NCBI RefSeq assembly: GCF_003788695.1
Contig: NZ_RARA01000027.1
Span: 84,235 to 128,865, forward strand
DNA: 44,631 nucleotides
Reading direction: 5' to 3'
Source of the DNA: Candidatus Cardinium hertigii
Lineage (GTDB): Bacteria; Bacteroidota; Bacteroidia; Cytophagales_A; Amoebophilaceae
The position numbers and the translations under genes were made by a program. Positions 33,091 through 40,230 of the stretch are shown piece after piece; the first letter of the stretch is position 1, and each line of letters opens with the position of its first letter. Under the pieces are notes generated by a model. That model was not told the DNA's origin. It was given only the letters and a program-made list of their open reading frames with translations, and did not search any database.

Positions 33091-33265
33091 TCTTTCCCAC
33101 ACATTTGGCTTAATCCATGACCTTATTGCGCTATATATTAGTTTCCCTAGAAATGTATTATATTGGTATCGCTGCTATATTAATAGCAGCATAATGAAAA
33201 AGGGGGGGCTATACATGGATACCCTAAAACGCAGCACCAGCCAATGTATCTAAAATCTTTTGCTT

Positions 33266-33955
33266 ATGAATACAGAATCTCCCAATAATAGTAAGTTTGG
33301 GTTACCAAAGCCAGATTTCCAATGCGTATCTAAAAAAAGATCTATCTGGCCCATTATCATACCGGTAATGCTAATGACCCTTGTTGCGACAGTAAAAATA
33401 TTTTATCACATATTCTTTGAAATTTCGAATCAACCCCATATTACATTTGTTCCTCCTATAACAGCAGATGACGATCCTATAGTTGACCAAAAAACACAAA
33501 AGCATACATCCTCTTCCTTTACCGCGGAAGAAACTAAGGAAATAGAAGTTGGTACAAATGTTAATGTAGAAGTAAATGAAGCGCTTAGTGGCAAAGGATC
33601 ATTTGAAAATAAAAAAAATGCTCAAACAAAAGAGAATATTGGAGCTGTGGCAAATCAATTAGACAAAGGAAGCAAAAATCCTAAGACATTGGTTAAACCA
33701 GGAACCTATCAAGAGTTACGTGAACCGCAAGGGATATACCACCTGGTGGTCATGAGCCATTTAGACAAACGATCGGCCATGAAAGCTGTTCAACAGCTAA
33801 TGAAAAAAAATATGGGCGTTTGTCTTATTCTACCTAGAAAAGGAGAAAAATACTATCGTGTTACCATAGCACATAGCAAAACCCAATATGAAGCGGATGA
33901 ACGACTAAAGCAATTCAAAACAGAATACAAAAATAGCTTTATTTTGAAATATTAA
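33266..33955 (+). CDS. Inner-membrane SPOR-domain protein
   Basis: A 229-residue protein with a short cytoplasmic N-terminus, one membrane helix (about residues 30-50, 'WPIIIPVMLMTLVATVKIFYHIFF'), a low-complexity periplasmic linker rich in Lys, Thr and Asn, and a C-terminal SPOR-like domain: 'GIYHLVVMSHLDKRSAMKAVQQLMKKNMGVCLILPRKGEKYYRVTIAHSKTQYEADERLKQFKTEY'. SPOR domains bind denuded septal peptidoglycan, which fits retention of murG. The ATG at 33266 is preferred over the TTG two codons upstream. It precedes exbB by about 70 nt on the same strand and may share its transcript. Confidence 0.75.
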   Translation: MNTESPNNSKFGLPKPDFQCVSKKRSIWPIIIPVMLMTLVATVKIFYHIFFEISNQPHITFVPPITADDDPIVDQKTQKHTSSSFTAEETKEIEVGTNVNVEVNEALSGKGSFENKKNAQTKENIGAVANQLDKGSKNPKTLVKPGTYQELREPQGIYHLVVMSHLDKRSAMKAVQQLMKKNMGVCLILPRKGEKYYRVTIAHSKTQYEADERLKQFKTEYKNSFILKY

Positions 33956-34024
33956 TCTCCTATATTTAGCGTATAAGCAGGTTCTGTTTTTATGCACCTT
34001 TTTACTATTTTTTATTTTATCACT

Positions 34025-34642
34025 ATGCATAACTCGCAAACACTATTAAGCCTACTACTAAAAGGTGGATGGTTAATGTTCCCACTTGCTTTACTATCGT
34101 TAATAGGCGTTTATATAATAGTCGAACGGTTGTTACGTTATCATAAATATTTACGTTTTTCTGATAATTTTTTAAAGGAGCTAGAAGAACAATTAAACAA
34201 TGGCAATATAGAACGCATTTATCAGCTATGTCTTCCACAAGAAAATGTTATACAAAAAGTGATCAGCAAAGGGCTACAGCAACGACAGGTCTCTGCTAAA
34301 GGCGTCGAACTGATTTTAGAAAGTGAATCAAATAAGATGATATCATTCTTGGAAAAGAATCTTTCTTTTTTAGCTACGATCTCTGGGGCGGCTCCTATGA
34401 TTGGCTTTTTGGGTACGGTAACGGGTATGATTCAAACATTTATGGCTATTGCCCAGGAAAAAAATCATGTTTCCGCTCAGATTTTTTCGAGTGGAATTTA
34501 TGAAGCGATGGTTACAACCGTGGCAGGTCTGATGGTCGGTATTACCGCTTATCTAGGGTATAATTATTGTATTGCACAGGTTAATAACACTGCAAAAAAG
34601 TTGACATGCCTAGCTAATCTTTTTTTAGCTAACCTCAGATAG
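34025..34642 (+). CDS. exbB: ExbB/TolQ-type proton channel protein
   Basis: A 205-residue membrane protein with three helices: 'GGWLMFPLALLSLIGVYIIVERLL' (about 14-37), 'FLATISGAAPMIGFLGTVTGMIQTFMAI' and 'IYEAMVTTVAGLMVGITAYLGY'. The central 'GAAPMIGFLGTVTGMIxTF' and 'ALxTTxAGLxVGIxA' stretches are the MotA/TolQ/ExbB signature, including the channel-lining threonines. With ExbD it converts proton-motive force into motion of a TonB-like protein. The ATG at 34025 is preferred to 33992 because it leads directly into the first family-like segment. ExbD follows after 56 nt. Confidence 0.9.
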   Translation: MHNSQTLLSLLLKGGWLMFPLALLSLIGVYIIVERLLRYHKYLRFSDNFLKELEEQLNNGNIERIYQLCLPQENVIQKVISKGLQQRQVSAKGVELILESESNKMISFLEKNLSFLATISGAAPMIGFLGTVTGMIQTFMAIAQEKNHVSAQIFSSGIYEAMVTTVAGLMVGITAYLGYNYCIAQVNNTAKKLTCLANLFLANLR

Positions 34643-34698
34643 TTACCATACCTTATTATGGTAATGCCTTATTATTTTATTTTAAAATAAATAGCAAT

Positions 34699-35091
34699 AT
34701 GAAAATTAGCACACAAAATAAAATAGATGCCTCTTTTAGTATGGCTTCTATGACCGATATTATATTTTTGCTGTTGATTTTTATGCTTATTACAGCAAAT
34801 AATAGCCCTAAAGCTATTCCTGTTGATTTGCCATTAAGCACAAACGAAAAAACAACATCAGGGCAAATCAATGTAACCGTTACAGACAAGTTGCAGTACT
34901 ATGTAGAGAAACAACGGGTTACCTTTGACCAATTACCAATGGTGCTACAGGATAAATTAGCCAAAACGTCTAGTAAAATTGTTGTATTAAATATGGATAA
35001 TCAGCTTTCTATTGCTCAAATGGTTAAGATAGCTGATATAGCCAATACATTAGGAGCTGCCGTTTCCATAGCGACAGAGCAGAAATCATGA
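34699..35091 (+). CDS. exbD: ExbD/TolR-type energizer protein
   Basis: A 130-residue protein with a single N-terminal membrane helix carrying the essential Asp: 'FSMASMTDIIFLLLIFMLITAN' (about 14-35) matches the family's 'in.tPliDvvlvLLifFmi.s'. The periplasmic part includes 'KAIPVDLPLS', 'QINVTVTDKLQYYVEKQRVTFDQLP' and 'VVLNMDNQLSIAQMVKIADIANTLGAAVSIAT', as in ExbD/TolR. It overlaps the next gene by 4 bp (ATGA), evidence of translational coupling. Confidence 0.9.
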   Translation: MKISTQNKIDASFSMASMTDIIFLLLIFMLITANNSPKAIPVDLPLSTNEKTTSGQINVTVTDKLQYYVEKQRVTFDQLPMVLQDKLAKTSSKIVVLNMDNQLSIAQMVKIADIANTLGAAVSIATEQKS

Positions 35092-35819
35092 AAGATATTT
35101 GGCTATGCTCTACAACCAGAAAAGGCATAGCCGCCTCAACAGGTATACATCTATTTTTTATAGGGCTAATGTATTACATACAGTTTGGCTCAGCTTCGGA
35201 CACATCTAACGGACCATCCTATACCATTGCTATAAAACCAGCAAAAACATATACAGTTCCTGAAACTATTGATTCAGTAGAAAAAACACATCAGACGCAA
35301 AATGCATTTCAAGACAAGGAACCAGTGCAAGCATCTACTATACAAGAGGCAAAACCTAATAAGCCGTCTACAATAGTAGACAATACCCAAAAAAAACAGT
35401 TCTCTCCACGGCAACAAAAGCATGCACAAACCATTTCATCTGGAAAAAAAGCAACCCAAAAATCTGTACAGGTACAGAAAAATGAAGTGTCCAAAATAGA
35501 TAAACGGGGACTGTATAACATAGGTAAAGGTAATGTTAAGCAAACAGGTGCTACCCTTGAATTAACTGGATGGGAGTGGGATACAGTTCCCGATCCAAAG
35601 GATCATACAGAAGAATGTGGCAAAATAGTTTTTGAAATTAAGGTAGATGAAAATGGAGAAATTATTTCTATTCAAACTATTGAGAAAACAGTTAGTCCTA
35701 TAGTAGAAAAGATTTACTCAGATGCACTTCGGGGACTTACTTTTAATAAAACCTCTGAAATACAATCTTATTCTAGCGTATCTACAGGAAAAGTAAGCTT
35801 TATATTGGTGTCAAAATAG
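35088..35819 (+). CDS. TonB/TolA-like energy-transducing protein
   Basis: A 243-residue protein with one N-terminal membrane helix ('GIAASTGIHLFFIGLMYYIQF', about 13-33), a Lys/Gln/Pro-containing disordered linker of about 100 residues, and a C-terminal TonB-like domain: 'GKIVFEIKVDENGEIISIQTIEKTVSPIVEKIYSDALRGLTFNKT...GKVSFILVSK' (family 'G.v.v.f.V...G.v.~v.v..Ss....ld.aAl.al....f'). Start overlaps exbD by 4 bp. In Bacteroidota such ExbB-ExbD-TonB sets drive nutrient uptake through outer-membrane receptors; no TonB-dependent receptor is in the window, so a Tol-like envelope role is also possible. Confidence 0.8.
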   Translation: MKDIWLCSTTRKGIAASTGIHLFFIGLMYYIQFGSASDTSNGPSYTIAIKPAKTYTVPETIDSVEKTHQTQNAFQDKEPVQASTIQEAKPNKPSTIVDNTQKKQFSPRQQKHAQTISSGKKATQKSVQVQKNEVSKIDKRGLYNIGKGNVKQTGATLELTGWEWDTVPDPKDHTEECGKIVFEIKVDENGEIISIQTIEKTVSPIVEKIYSDALRGLTFNKTSEIQSYSSVSTGKVSFILVSK

Positions 35820-35926
35820 TGCAATCAGACGCCTTTCTTTGCTGTTAACCCCTAAAAATTTAAAAACTATTGCAATAATATATTTTTTTTATTACCATTA
35901 ATTATGTGGGGCGTAAAGAGCTGAAA

Positions 35927-36031
35927 ATGATAAACTTAAAAGCAACAAAAAGTTTAGCGTAATAGTAGTAATTCCTAGCCGCTTATTTAAGTGCATGCAA
36001 CCACGAGGCTAGGAAAGGAGATAACACCTAA
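35927..36031 (+). pseudogene. Decayed lipoprotein leader
   Basis: One frame reads MINLKATKSLA, four consecutive stop codons (TAA TAG TAG TAA), then FLAAYLSACNHEARKGDNT and stop. 'LAAYLSAC' is a good hydrophobic segment plus lipobox, so this looks like the start of a lipoprotein gene that has been broken. It precedes two genes for low-complexity secreted proteins. A 9-bp inverted repeat (TTCCTAGCC 35972-35980, GGCTAGGAA 36007-36015) overlaps it. Confidence 0.4.
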
Positions 36032-36409
36032 TAAATAAAAACAAAAAAACATATGACATATACTTCTCTTTCCAAGCAGATATATAAGCAAATATATAAA
36101 TATAATACATATATATATTTGTAAGCATCAACAGCTAATGGCTAATTATAATGGCTTATATGTAAGTGGTTCATAACCATGACATGTATTTTATATAGGT
36201 CAGTTAAGATAGACTTTACAGTATTTCCGTTATTATCCATTTAAATTAAATAATTAGGAAATTTTACTTAGCCTAGGTCAAGTCCTGATACACATGACAA
36301 ATAAAATTAAAAATAAAATAAAATAAAATTATAGCTACTAAATATGAACCCATAACAGCCCATTACACTACCATTATTTCATTATGTTAAATTTAACCGA
36401 CCTAAATTT
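36032..36409. other. AT-rich gap upstream of a secreted-protein gene
   Basis: About 380 bp of very AT-rich DNA (including AAATAAAATAAAATAAAATT near 36310) with no gene. It presumably contains the promoter for the gene at 36410. Confidence 0.5.
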
Positions 36410-37048
36410 ATGTTAAAACCTATACAAAGATCAGCTTTTTTATTGCTTATAGCTGCGTTAACCGCAGAGAGGGGTTGCAATAAATCAAAAGTAAGCAATC
36501 CAACGGTAATTAAAAGCGGACCACTCAATAAAAATGACGGACCACTCAATAAAAATGACGAAAAATCAGAAGCAGAGCATAAGCTCTTAACGCATACTGA
36601 AAATAAAAATAAAAAAGATCAGCACCATGCTGCTGCAGGCCCCGTTTTATCCTCCTCTTCGGAGTTTAAATCGTCTTCAGAGCTTAAAGATAAAAAAAAA
36701 GAAACAGTATTGCAAACAGCTATCGTGCACGAAATTCAGGTACCAAACATTACGCAAGATAAGAAAGAAGCTCAAGCTGTAACAGATAGCCAACTGGTAT
36801 TTGGTGAGCCAATAAATGGTAATACTAATATCCATGAGACTAAAAACGAGATATATAATAAAATAGAAAAGGAGGGAAGAGAAAACGAAAATAAAAATGA
36901 AGGAAAAAGCGAAAGGAGAAACGAAGAAAAAAACAATGCTCCTGATGGCCAAGCCCAGGCAATACCTTCAAAAGAAAATAAAAATAAAGCAAGTTTGTTT
37001 AACCCTCGTAGGTGGTTTAAAAATCATAAGAATACAAAAAACAAATAA
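36410..37048 (+). CDS. Low-complexity secreted / lipoprotein-like protein
   Basis: A 212-residue protein with an N-terminal hydrophobic signal ('SAFLLLIAALTAERGCNKS'; Cys23 could be lipidated, but 'ERGC' is a poor lipobox). The rest is almost wholly Lys/Glu/Asn/Ser and probably disordered, with a basic end ('FNPRRWFKNHKNTKNK'). A perfect 21-bp duplication encodes 'GPLNKND' twice near residue 38. The motif 'NDEKSEAEHKLL' is shared in outline with 'IDEKSEENAKHL' in the next gene product, suggesting the two are paralogues. No family recognised. Confidence 0.6.
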   Translation: MLKPIQRSAFLLLIAALTAERGCNKSKVSNPTVIKSGPLNKNDGPLNKNDEKSEAEHKLLTHTENKNKKDQHHAAAGPVLSSSSEFKSSSELKDKKKETVLQTAIVHEIQVPNITQDKKEAQAVTDSQLVFGEPINGNTNIHETKNEIYNKIEKEGRENENKNEGKSERRNEEKNNAPDGQAQAIPSKENKNKASLFNPRRWFKNHKNTKNK

Positions 37049-37105
37049 AACCAATTACTGTACGGTCTATCATTTCATTATTTAAACCTTAACCCATCTA
37101 AATGT

Positions 37106-37489
37106 ATGTCCACATCTACACAAAAACTTATATTATTAATGCTTGTACAAAGGACTACAGCACAGCAGTGTTCTGGAGGTCATAACCCATCAAGCAATCC
37201 AAAAGCTATTACGGCCATACCCGATAAAATCGATGAAAAATCAGAAGAAAACGCTAAACATTTGGAGCATGTTCCTGTAGCCCATTCAACTGAATCTAAG
37301 CCCGTTGAGCCATCTGCGCCACCTGCACCATCTCCTTCTATAGAGATTGAAGAAAGCAAAGCCCAACTCGACGAACCTATCAAGCAAAAACCTAAAACGA
37401 AAGCATATACAAAAGAAGAAGAGGATGATGAGAATGAGGAAGAGGATGAGAAAGAAGGAAAGGGCAAGAAAAAGAACAAGAAAAAGTAG
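37106..37489 (+). CDS. Low-complexity secreted protein, paralogue of the previous
   Basis: A 127-residue protein with a short hydrophobic start ('KLILLMLVQRTTAQQC', Cys22; weak lipobox), a Pro-rich centre ('SKPVEPSAPPAPSPSIEIEE') and an acidic then lysine-rich tail (from 'KEEEDDENEEEDEKEG' to a run of Lys/Asn at the C-terminus). It follows the previous gene by 57 nt and shares the 'DEKSEE' segment after a similar leader. Likely disordered and exported; function unknown. A repeat copy begins 22 nt after its stop. Confidence 0.55.
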   Translation: MSTSTQKLILLMLVQRTTAQQCSGGHNPSSNPKAITAIPDKIDEKSEENAKHLEHVPVAHSTESKPVEPSAPPAPSPSIEIEESKAQLDEPIKQKPKTKAYTKEEEDDENEEEDEKEGKGKKKNKKK

Positions 37490-37510
37490 TTAGTAATGCA
37501 AAGGATTTAT

Positions 37511-37785
37511 GTATCCGTTCAGTGGTGTGACCTATTGCGTATTCGTGTTCGTACCAATTAAAAATAGCACAATAATGCAAGATTATAAAAAAACGCGCCT
37601 TGAACAAAGCTGTGATTAGAAAATTTGGTATCCATTTAATGAAGGGGTGTATGCGTATGCGTATGCGTATGCGTATGCGTATGCGTATGCGTATGCGTAC
37701 CAATTAGAAATAGTATAATAATGCAAGATTATAGAAAATGCGCCTTATTCACCAGCGCTTGATTTTTTTTAGCTACTTTTTTATT
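37511..37785 (+). repeat. Interspersed repeat with duplicated left arm and hexamer expansion
   Basis: Starts GTATCCGTTCAGTGGTGTGACC. The left arm appears twice (37536-37602 and about 37690-37746, both with GTACCAATTA-AAATAG-ATAATGCAAGATTATA), separated by eight GTATGC units (37649-37696). It continues with ACCAGCGCTTGATTTTTTTTAGCTAC and then fades into AT-rich DNA, so the right end is lost. The remainder of this gap to 37930 has nothing recognisable. Confidence 0.8.
37649..37696. repeat. GTATGC hexanucleotide tandem repeat
   Basis: Eight perfect GTATGC units inside the repeat element. The unit resembles the CCTATGCGTATTCGT left-arm motif of other copies, so it probably arose by slippage there. 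It is non-coding. Confidence 0.92.
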
Positions 37786-37930
37786 TTTAACATATATATA
37801 AATATATATTTTTCTAAATCAGTTATAATATCTTTATTTAATTTTATTAAATGCTCTGCTAATTCGTCATTAGATAATAGGTATTAGCAATATTTCACAA
37901 AATGTCTTTTAACTTTTAGAGTAAGAATTT

Positions 37931-38641
37931 ATGAAGCACAACCAAAGTGTTTCTAATGTGAAATTGGAAACAGGTTTCTCTCTTAAGGCAAATGCAATTG
38001 ATGTCTCTAAGTATCAGGGAGATATTAATTGGGTGGAGGTTCAAAAAGCAAATATTGAGTATGCTATGATCAGGGCCACATCTGGGATAGTAAAAGATGA
38101 AAGATTTGTAGCTAATTGGGAGGGTGCAAAAGCAGTAGGAATTAGGCCTGGTGCATATCATTATTTTAGAGCAAACTATACCGCACAAGAGCAGGCGGAA
38201 AATCTTATAGAGAGATTAAGCAAAATTAGCTTTAATCCGTATACAGATGTTTTAGTGATTGATGTTGAAAAAAAATTTAATGAGGAAGCAACTCCTGATC
38301 AAATGGCAGATGGTACTTACGAGCTCCTAAAAATTTTACAAAATACCTCGTATGAGCATTTAGGTATTTATGCTTCTCCTAACTATTGGACCAATGATGT
38401 TAACTGGAGAAAGTATGATTTTTCTCAGTATCTTCTATGGATAGCACATTGGAGGGTACAGGCTCCCTTAGTGCCGGAAACATGGATAAATGTGGGTTGG
38501 AAAATTTGGCAGTTTTCTAATAAAGGGCAAATCCCAGGAATCACTGGAAATGTAGATCTGGATATAGTGAAAGATAGAGCTTTTCTTGGGGAATCTCCTG
38601 TTTATTCAGAAATAGATAATGCAACAGGATTTACTCCTTAA
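37931..38641 (+). CDS. GH25 lysozyme (N-acetylmuramidase) without signal peptide
   Basis: A 236-residue enzyme of glycoside hydrolase family 25. 'NAIDVSKYQGDINWVEVQKANIEYAMIRATSG' (about 21-52) includes catalytic-site Asp24; 'GIRPGAYHYFRANYTAQEQAENLI' follows; 'VLVIDVEKKF' carries Asp111 and catalytic Glu113; 'LGIYASPNYW', 'LLWIAHWRV', 'WKIWQFSNKGQIPGITGNVDLDIVKD' complete the barrel. The family cleaves peptidoglycan between MurNAc and GlcNAc. There is no signal peptide, so export would need another route, for example lysis, holin-like release or an injection system. It could be a phage-derived lysin or an acquired defence or effector gene. Flanking repeat and low-complexity genes mark this as an accessory spot. 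Confidence 0.9.
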   Translation: MKHNQSVSNVKLETGFSLKANAIDVSKYQGDINWVEVQKANIEYAMIRATSGIVKDERFVANWEGAKAVGIRPGAYHYFRANYTAQEQAENLIERLSKISFNPYTDVLVIDVEKKFNEEATPDQMADGTYELLKILQNTSYEHLGIYASPNYWTNDVNWRKYDFSQYLLWIAHWRVQAPLVPETWINVGWKIWQFSNKGQIPGITGNVDLDIVKDRAFLGESPVYSEIDNATGFTP

Positions 38642-38675
38642 TGCTCATCCAGCTATAATGCGTTCAATGGAGGCA

Positions 38676-40109
38676 TTAAGATAGGTAATCTTTGCCAATG
38701 CTTAACATATACTGAAAGGCCTCTTTATATTCATTCTTAATTTTACCTTCTAATATAGCCTCTTTAATAGCCTCCTTAATAGAACCCACTGCTGGGGAGG
38801 GCTTAAGAGCAAATGCTTGCATAATGACCTGGCCCGTAATAACGGGTTGAAAATTTCTAATTTTATCGCGTGCTTCTACGTCCAGTACCTTTTTTTCTAC
38901 TTTATCGAAATTAGCCAAATATTGCTCTACCCTTGCTGTATTTTTAGAAGTAATATCAGCTCTACATAACAGAAAAAGATCCTCTAAATCACCTTGAGCT
39001 TCATATAAAAGTCGCCGTATAGCCGTATCAGTAACCGCTTTAGCCAATGCTATGGGCCGCAAATGTAATCTAACCAGTTTTTGTACATAGCCCAATACTT
39101 CTTTGCTGATAGGAAAACGCAACCTCCTAAATATTCTAGGAAGCATTTTGGCACCTAAATCCTCGTGACCATGAAAAGAAAAACCATGGATAGGATCAAA
39201 TTTTTTGGTTAATGGTTTTGCAATATCATGAAAAACAGCTGCCCAACGGAGCCATAATTTAGACGAATTTTGAGCAACATTATCTAAAACTTCAAACGTA
39301 TGCAATAAATTATCTTTATGTGTATGCACACCACATTGTTCTTTGCCTGATAGCTTTTCTAGCTCTGGCAATATTATCGCCAATATTTTGGTTTCAAACA
39401 AAAGTTGAAAACCATAAGAAGGCTTATTAGCAGCTATAATCTTATGCAACTCTTCAGCAATTCGTTCCTGAGAAACAATTGTTAACCGGTTACGAACCGT
39501 AGTTAACGCAGTCCATGTTTCTACTGCTATCCTAAAATTTAACTGTGTAGCAAATCGTATAGCACGTATTATACGTAATGGATCATCAGAAAAAGTTTGC
39601 TCAGGAGCACAAGGCGTTCTAATAAGCGCATCCGCTAAATCATGTTGGCCATTAAATGGATCTAATAATAACCCGTAATGTTCCTTATTTAAACAGATAG
39701 CCATTGTATTAATGGTAAAATCTCGACGCATTTGGTCATCAGCAAGCGTACCATTTGATACAGTTGGATTACGAGAAGAAGATGCATAGGATTCTTTCCT
39801 GGTACCTACAAATTCAATAATCCATCCGTTCCACTGTAACATAGCCGTACCAAAATTTTTAAATAAGGTGACGGATAATCCTTTATCTAAATGGGTTGCT
39901 ACAGCTTGCGCAAGCAGCATGCCATCCCCTACGCAAACAATATCAATATCTTTGCAAGTACGTTTTAAAAATAGATCACGTACAAACCCTCCTACTACAT
40001 AGGTCTCTAATTGAAGCGCATCGGACACTGCCCCAATATTACGCAAAATTTTAGAATGATCTATTTTATCTATTTGAATTACAGGATAATTATTTTTTAT
40101 ATGTTCCAA
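38676..40109 (-). CDS. cca: CCA-adding tRNA nucleotidyltransferase with HD domain
   Basis: A 477-residue class II nucleotidyltransferase. The active site reads 'YVVGGFVRDLFLKRTCKDIDIVCVG' with GG at 40-41 and DxD at 54/56; the flexible-loop region and 'RRDFTINTMAICL' follow, then 'DPFNGQHDLADALIRTP', 'DDPLRIIRAIRFATQLNF' and 'SQERIAEELHKII'. A C-terminal HD domain has 'HTFEVLDNVA' and 'AAVFHDIAKPLTK...FHGHEDLGAKM'. It adds or repairs 3' CCA on tRNAs, and the tmRNA in this window lacks an encoded CCA. It is convergent with the GH25 gene, 34 nt away. Confidence 0.92.
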   Translation of the reverse strand: MEHIKNNYPVIQIDKIDHSKILRNIGAVSDALQLETYVVGGFVRDLFLKRTCKDIDIVCVGDGMLLAQAVATHLDKGLSVTLFKNFGTAMLQWNGWIIEFVGTRKESYASSSRNPTVSNGTLADDQMRRDFTINTMAICLNKEHYGLLLDPFNGQHDLADALIRTPCAPEQTFSDDPLRIIRAIRFATQLNFRIAVETWTALTTVRNRLTIVSQERIAEELHKIIAANKPSYGFQLLFETKILAIILPELEKLSGKEQCGVHTHKDNLLHTFEVLDNVAQNSSKLWLRWAAVFHDIAKPLTKKFDPIHGFSFHGHEDLGAKMLPRIFRRLRFPISKEVLGYVQKLVRLHLRPIALAKAVTDTAIRRLLYEAQGDLEDLFLLCRADITSKNTARVEQYLANFDKVEKKVLDVEARDKIRNFQPVITGQVIMQAFALKPSPAVGSIKEAIKEAILEGKIKNEYKEAFQYMLSIGKDYLS

Positions 40110-40230
40110 TTTTCTATTTTTAACTGATGTTACGCATCTTATTTGACACCATACAGAAGGCCATACTTGGTTCTTACCAACTCAGAGAACTTTATACAAA
40201 TTTTACACCAGTATCTATCAGATTCAGATT

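Noticed and set aside
33171..33190. Perfect 8-bp hairpin after cysS as a terminator
   Set aside because: No T-run follows it on the plus strand, so an intrinsic terminator is not supported; it is mentioned only under cysS.
37649..37696. Possible CRISPR-like array
   Set aside because: The units are contiguous 6-bp tandem repeats with no spacers, and no cas genes occur in the window.
37392..37703. Minus-strand open frame with Arg-Ile repeats
   Set aside because: It is an artefact of the GTATGC hexamer repeat and runs antisense into a better-supported gene.
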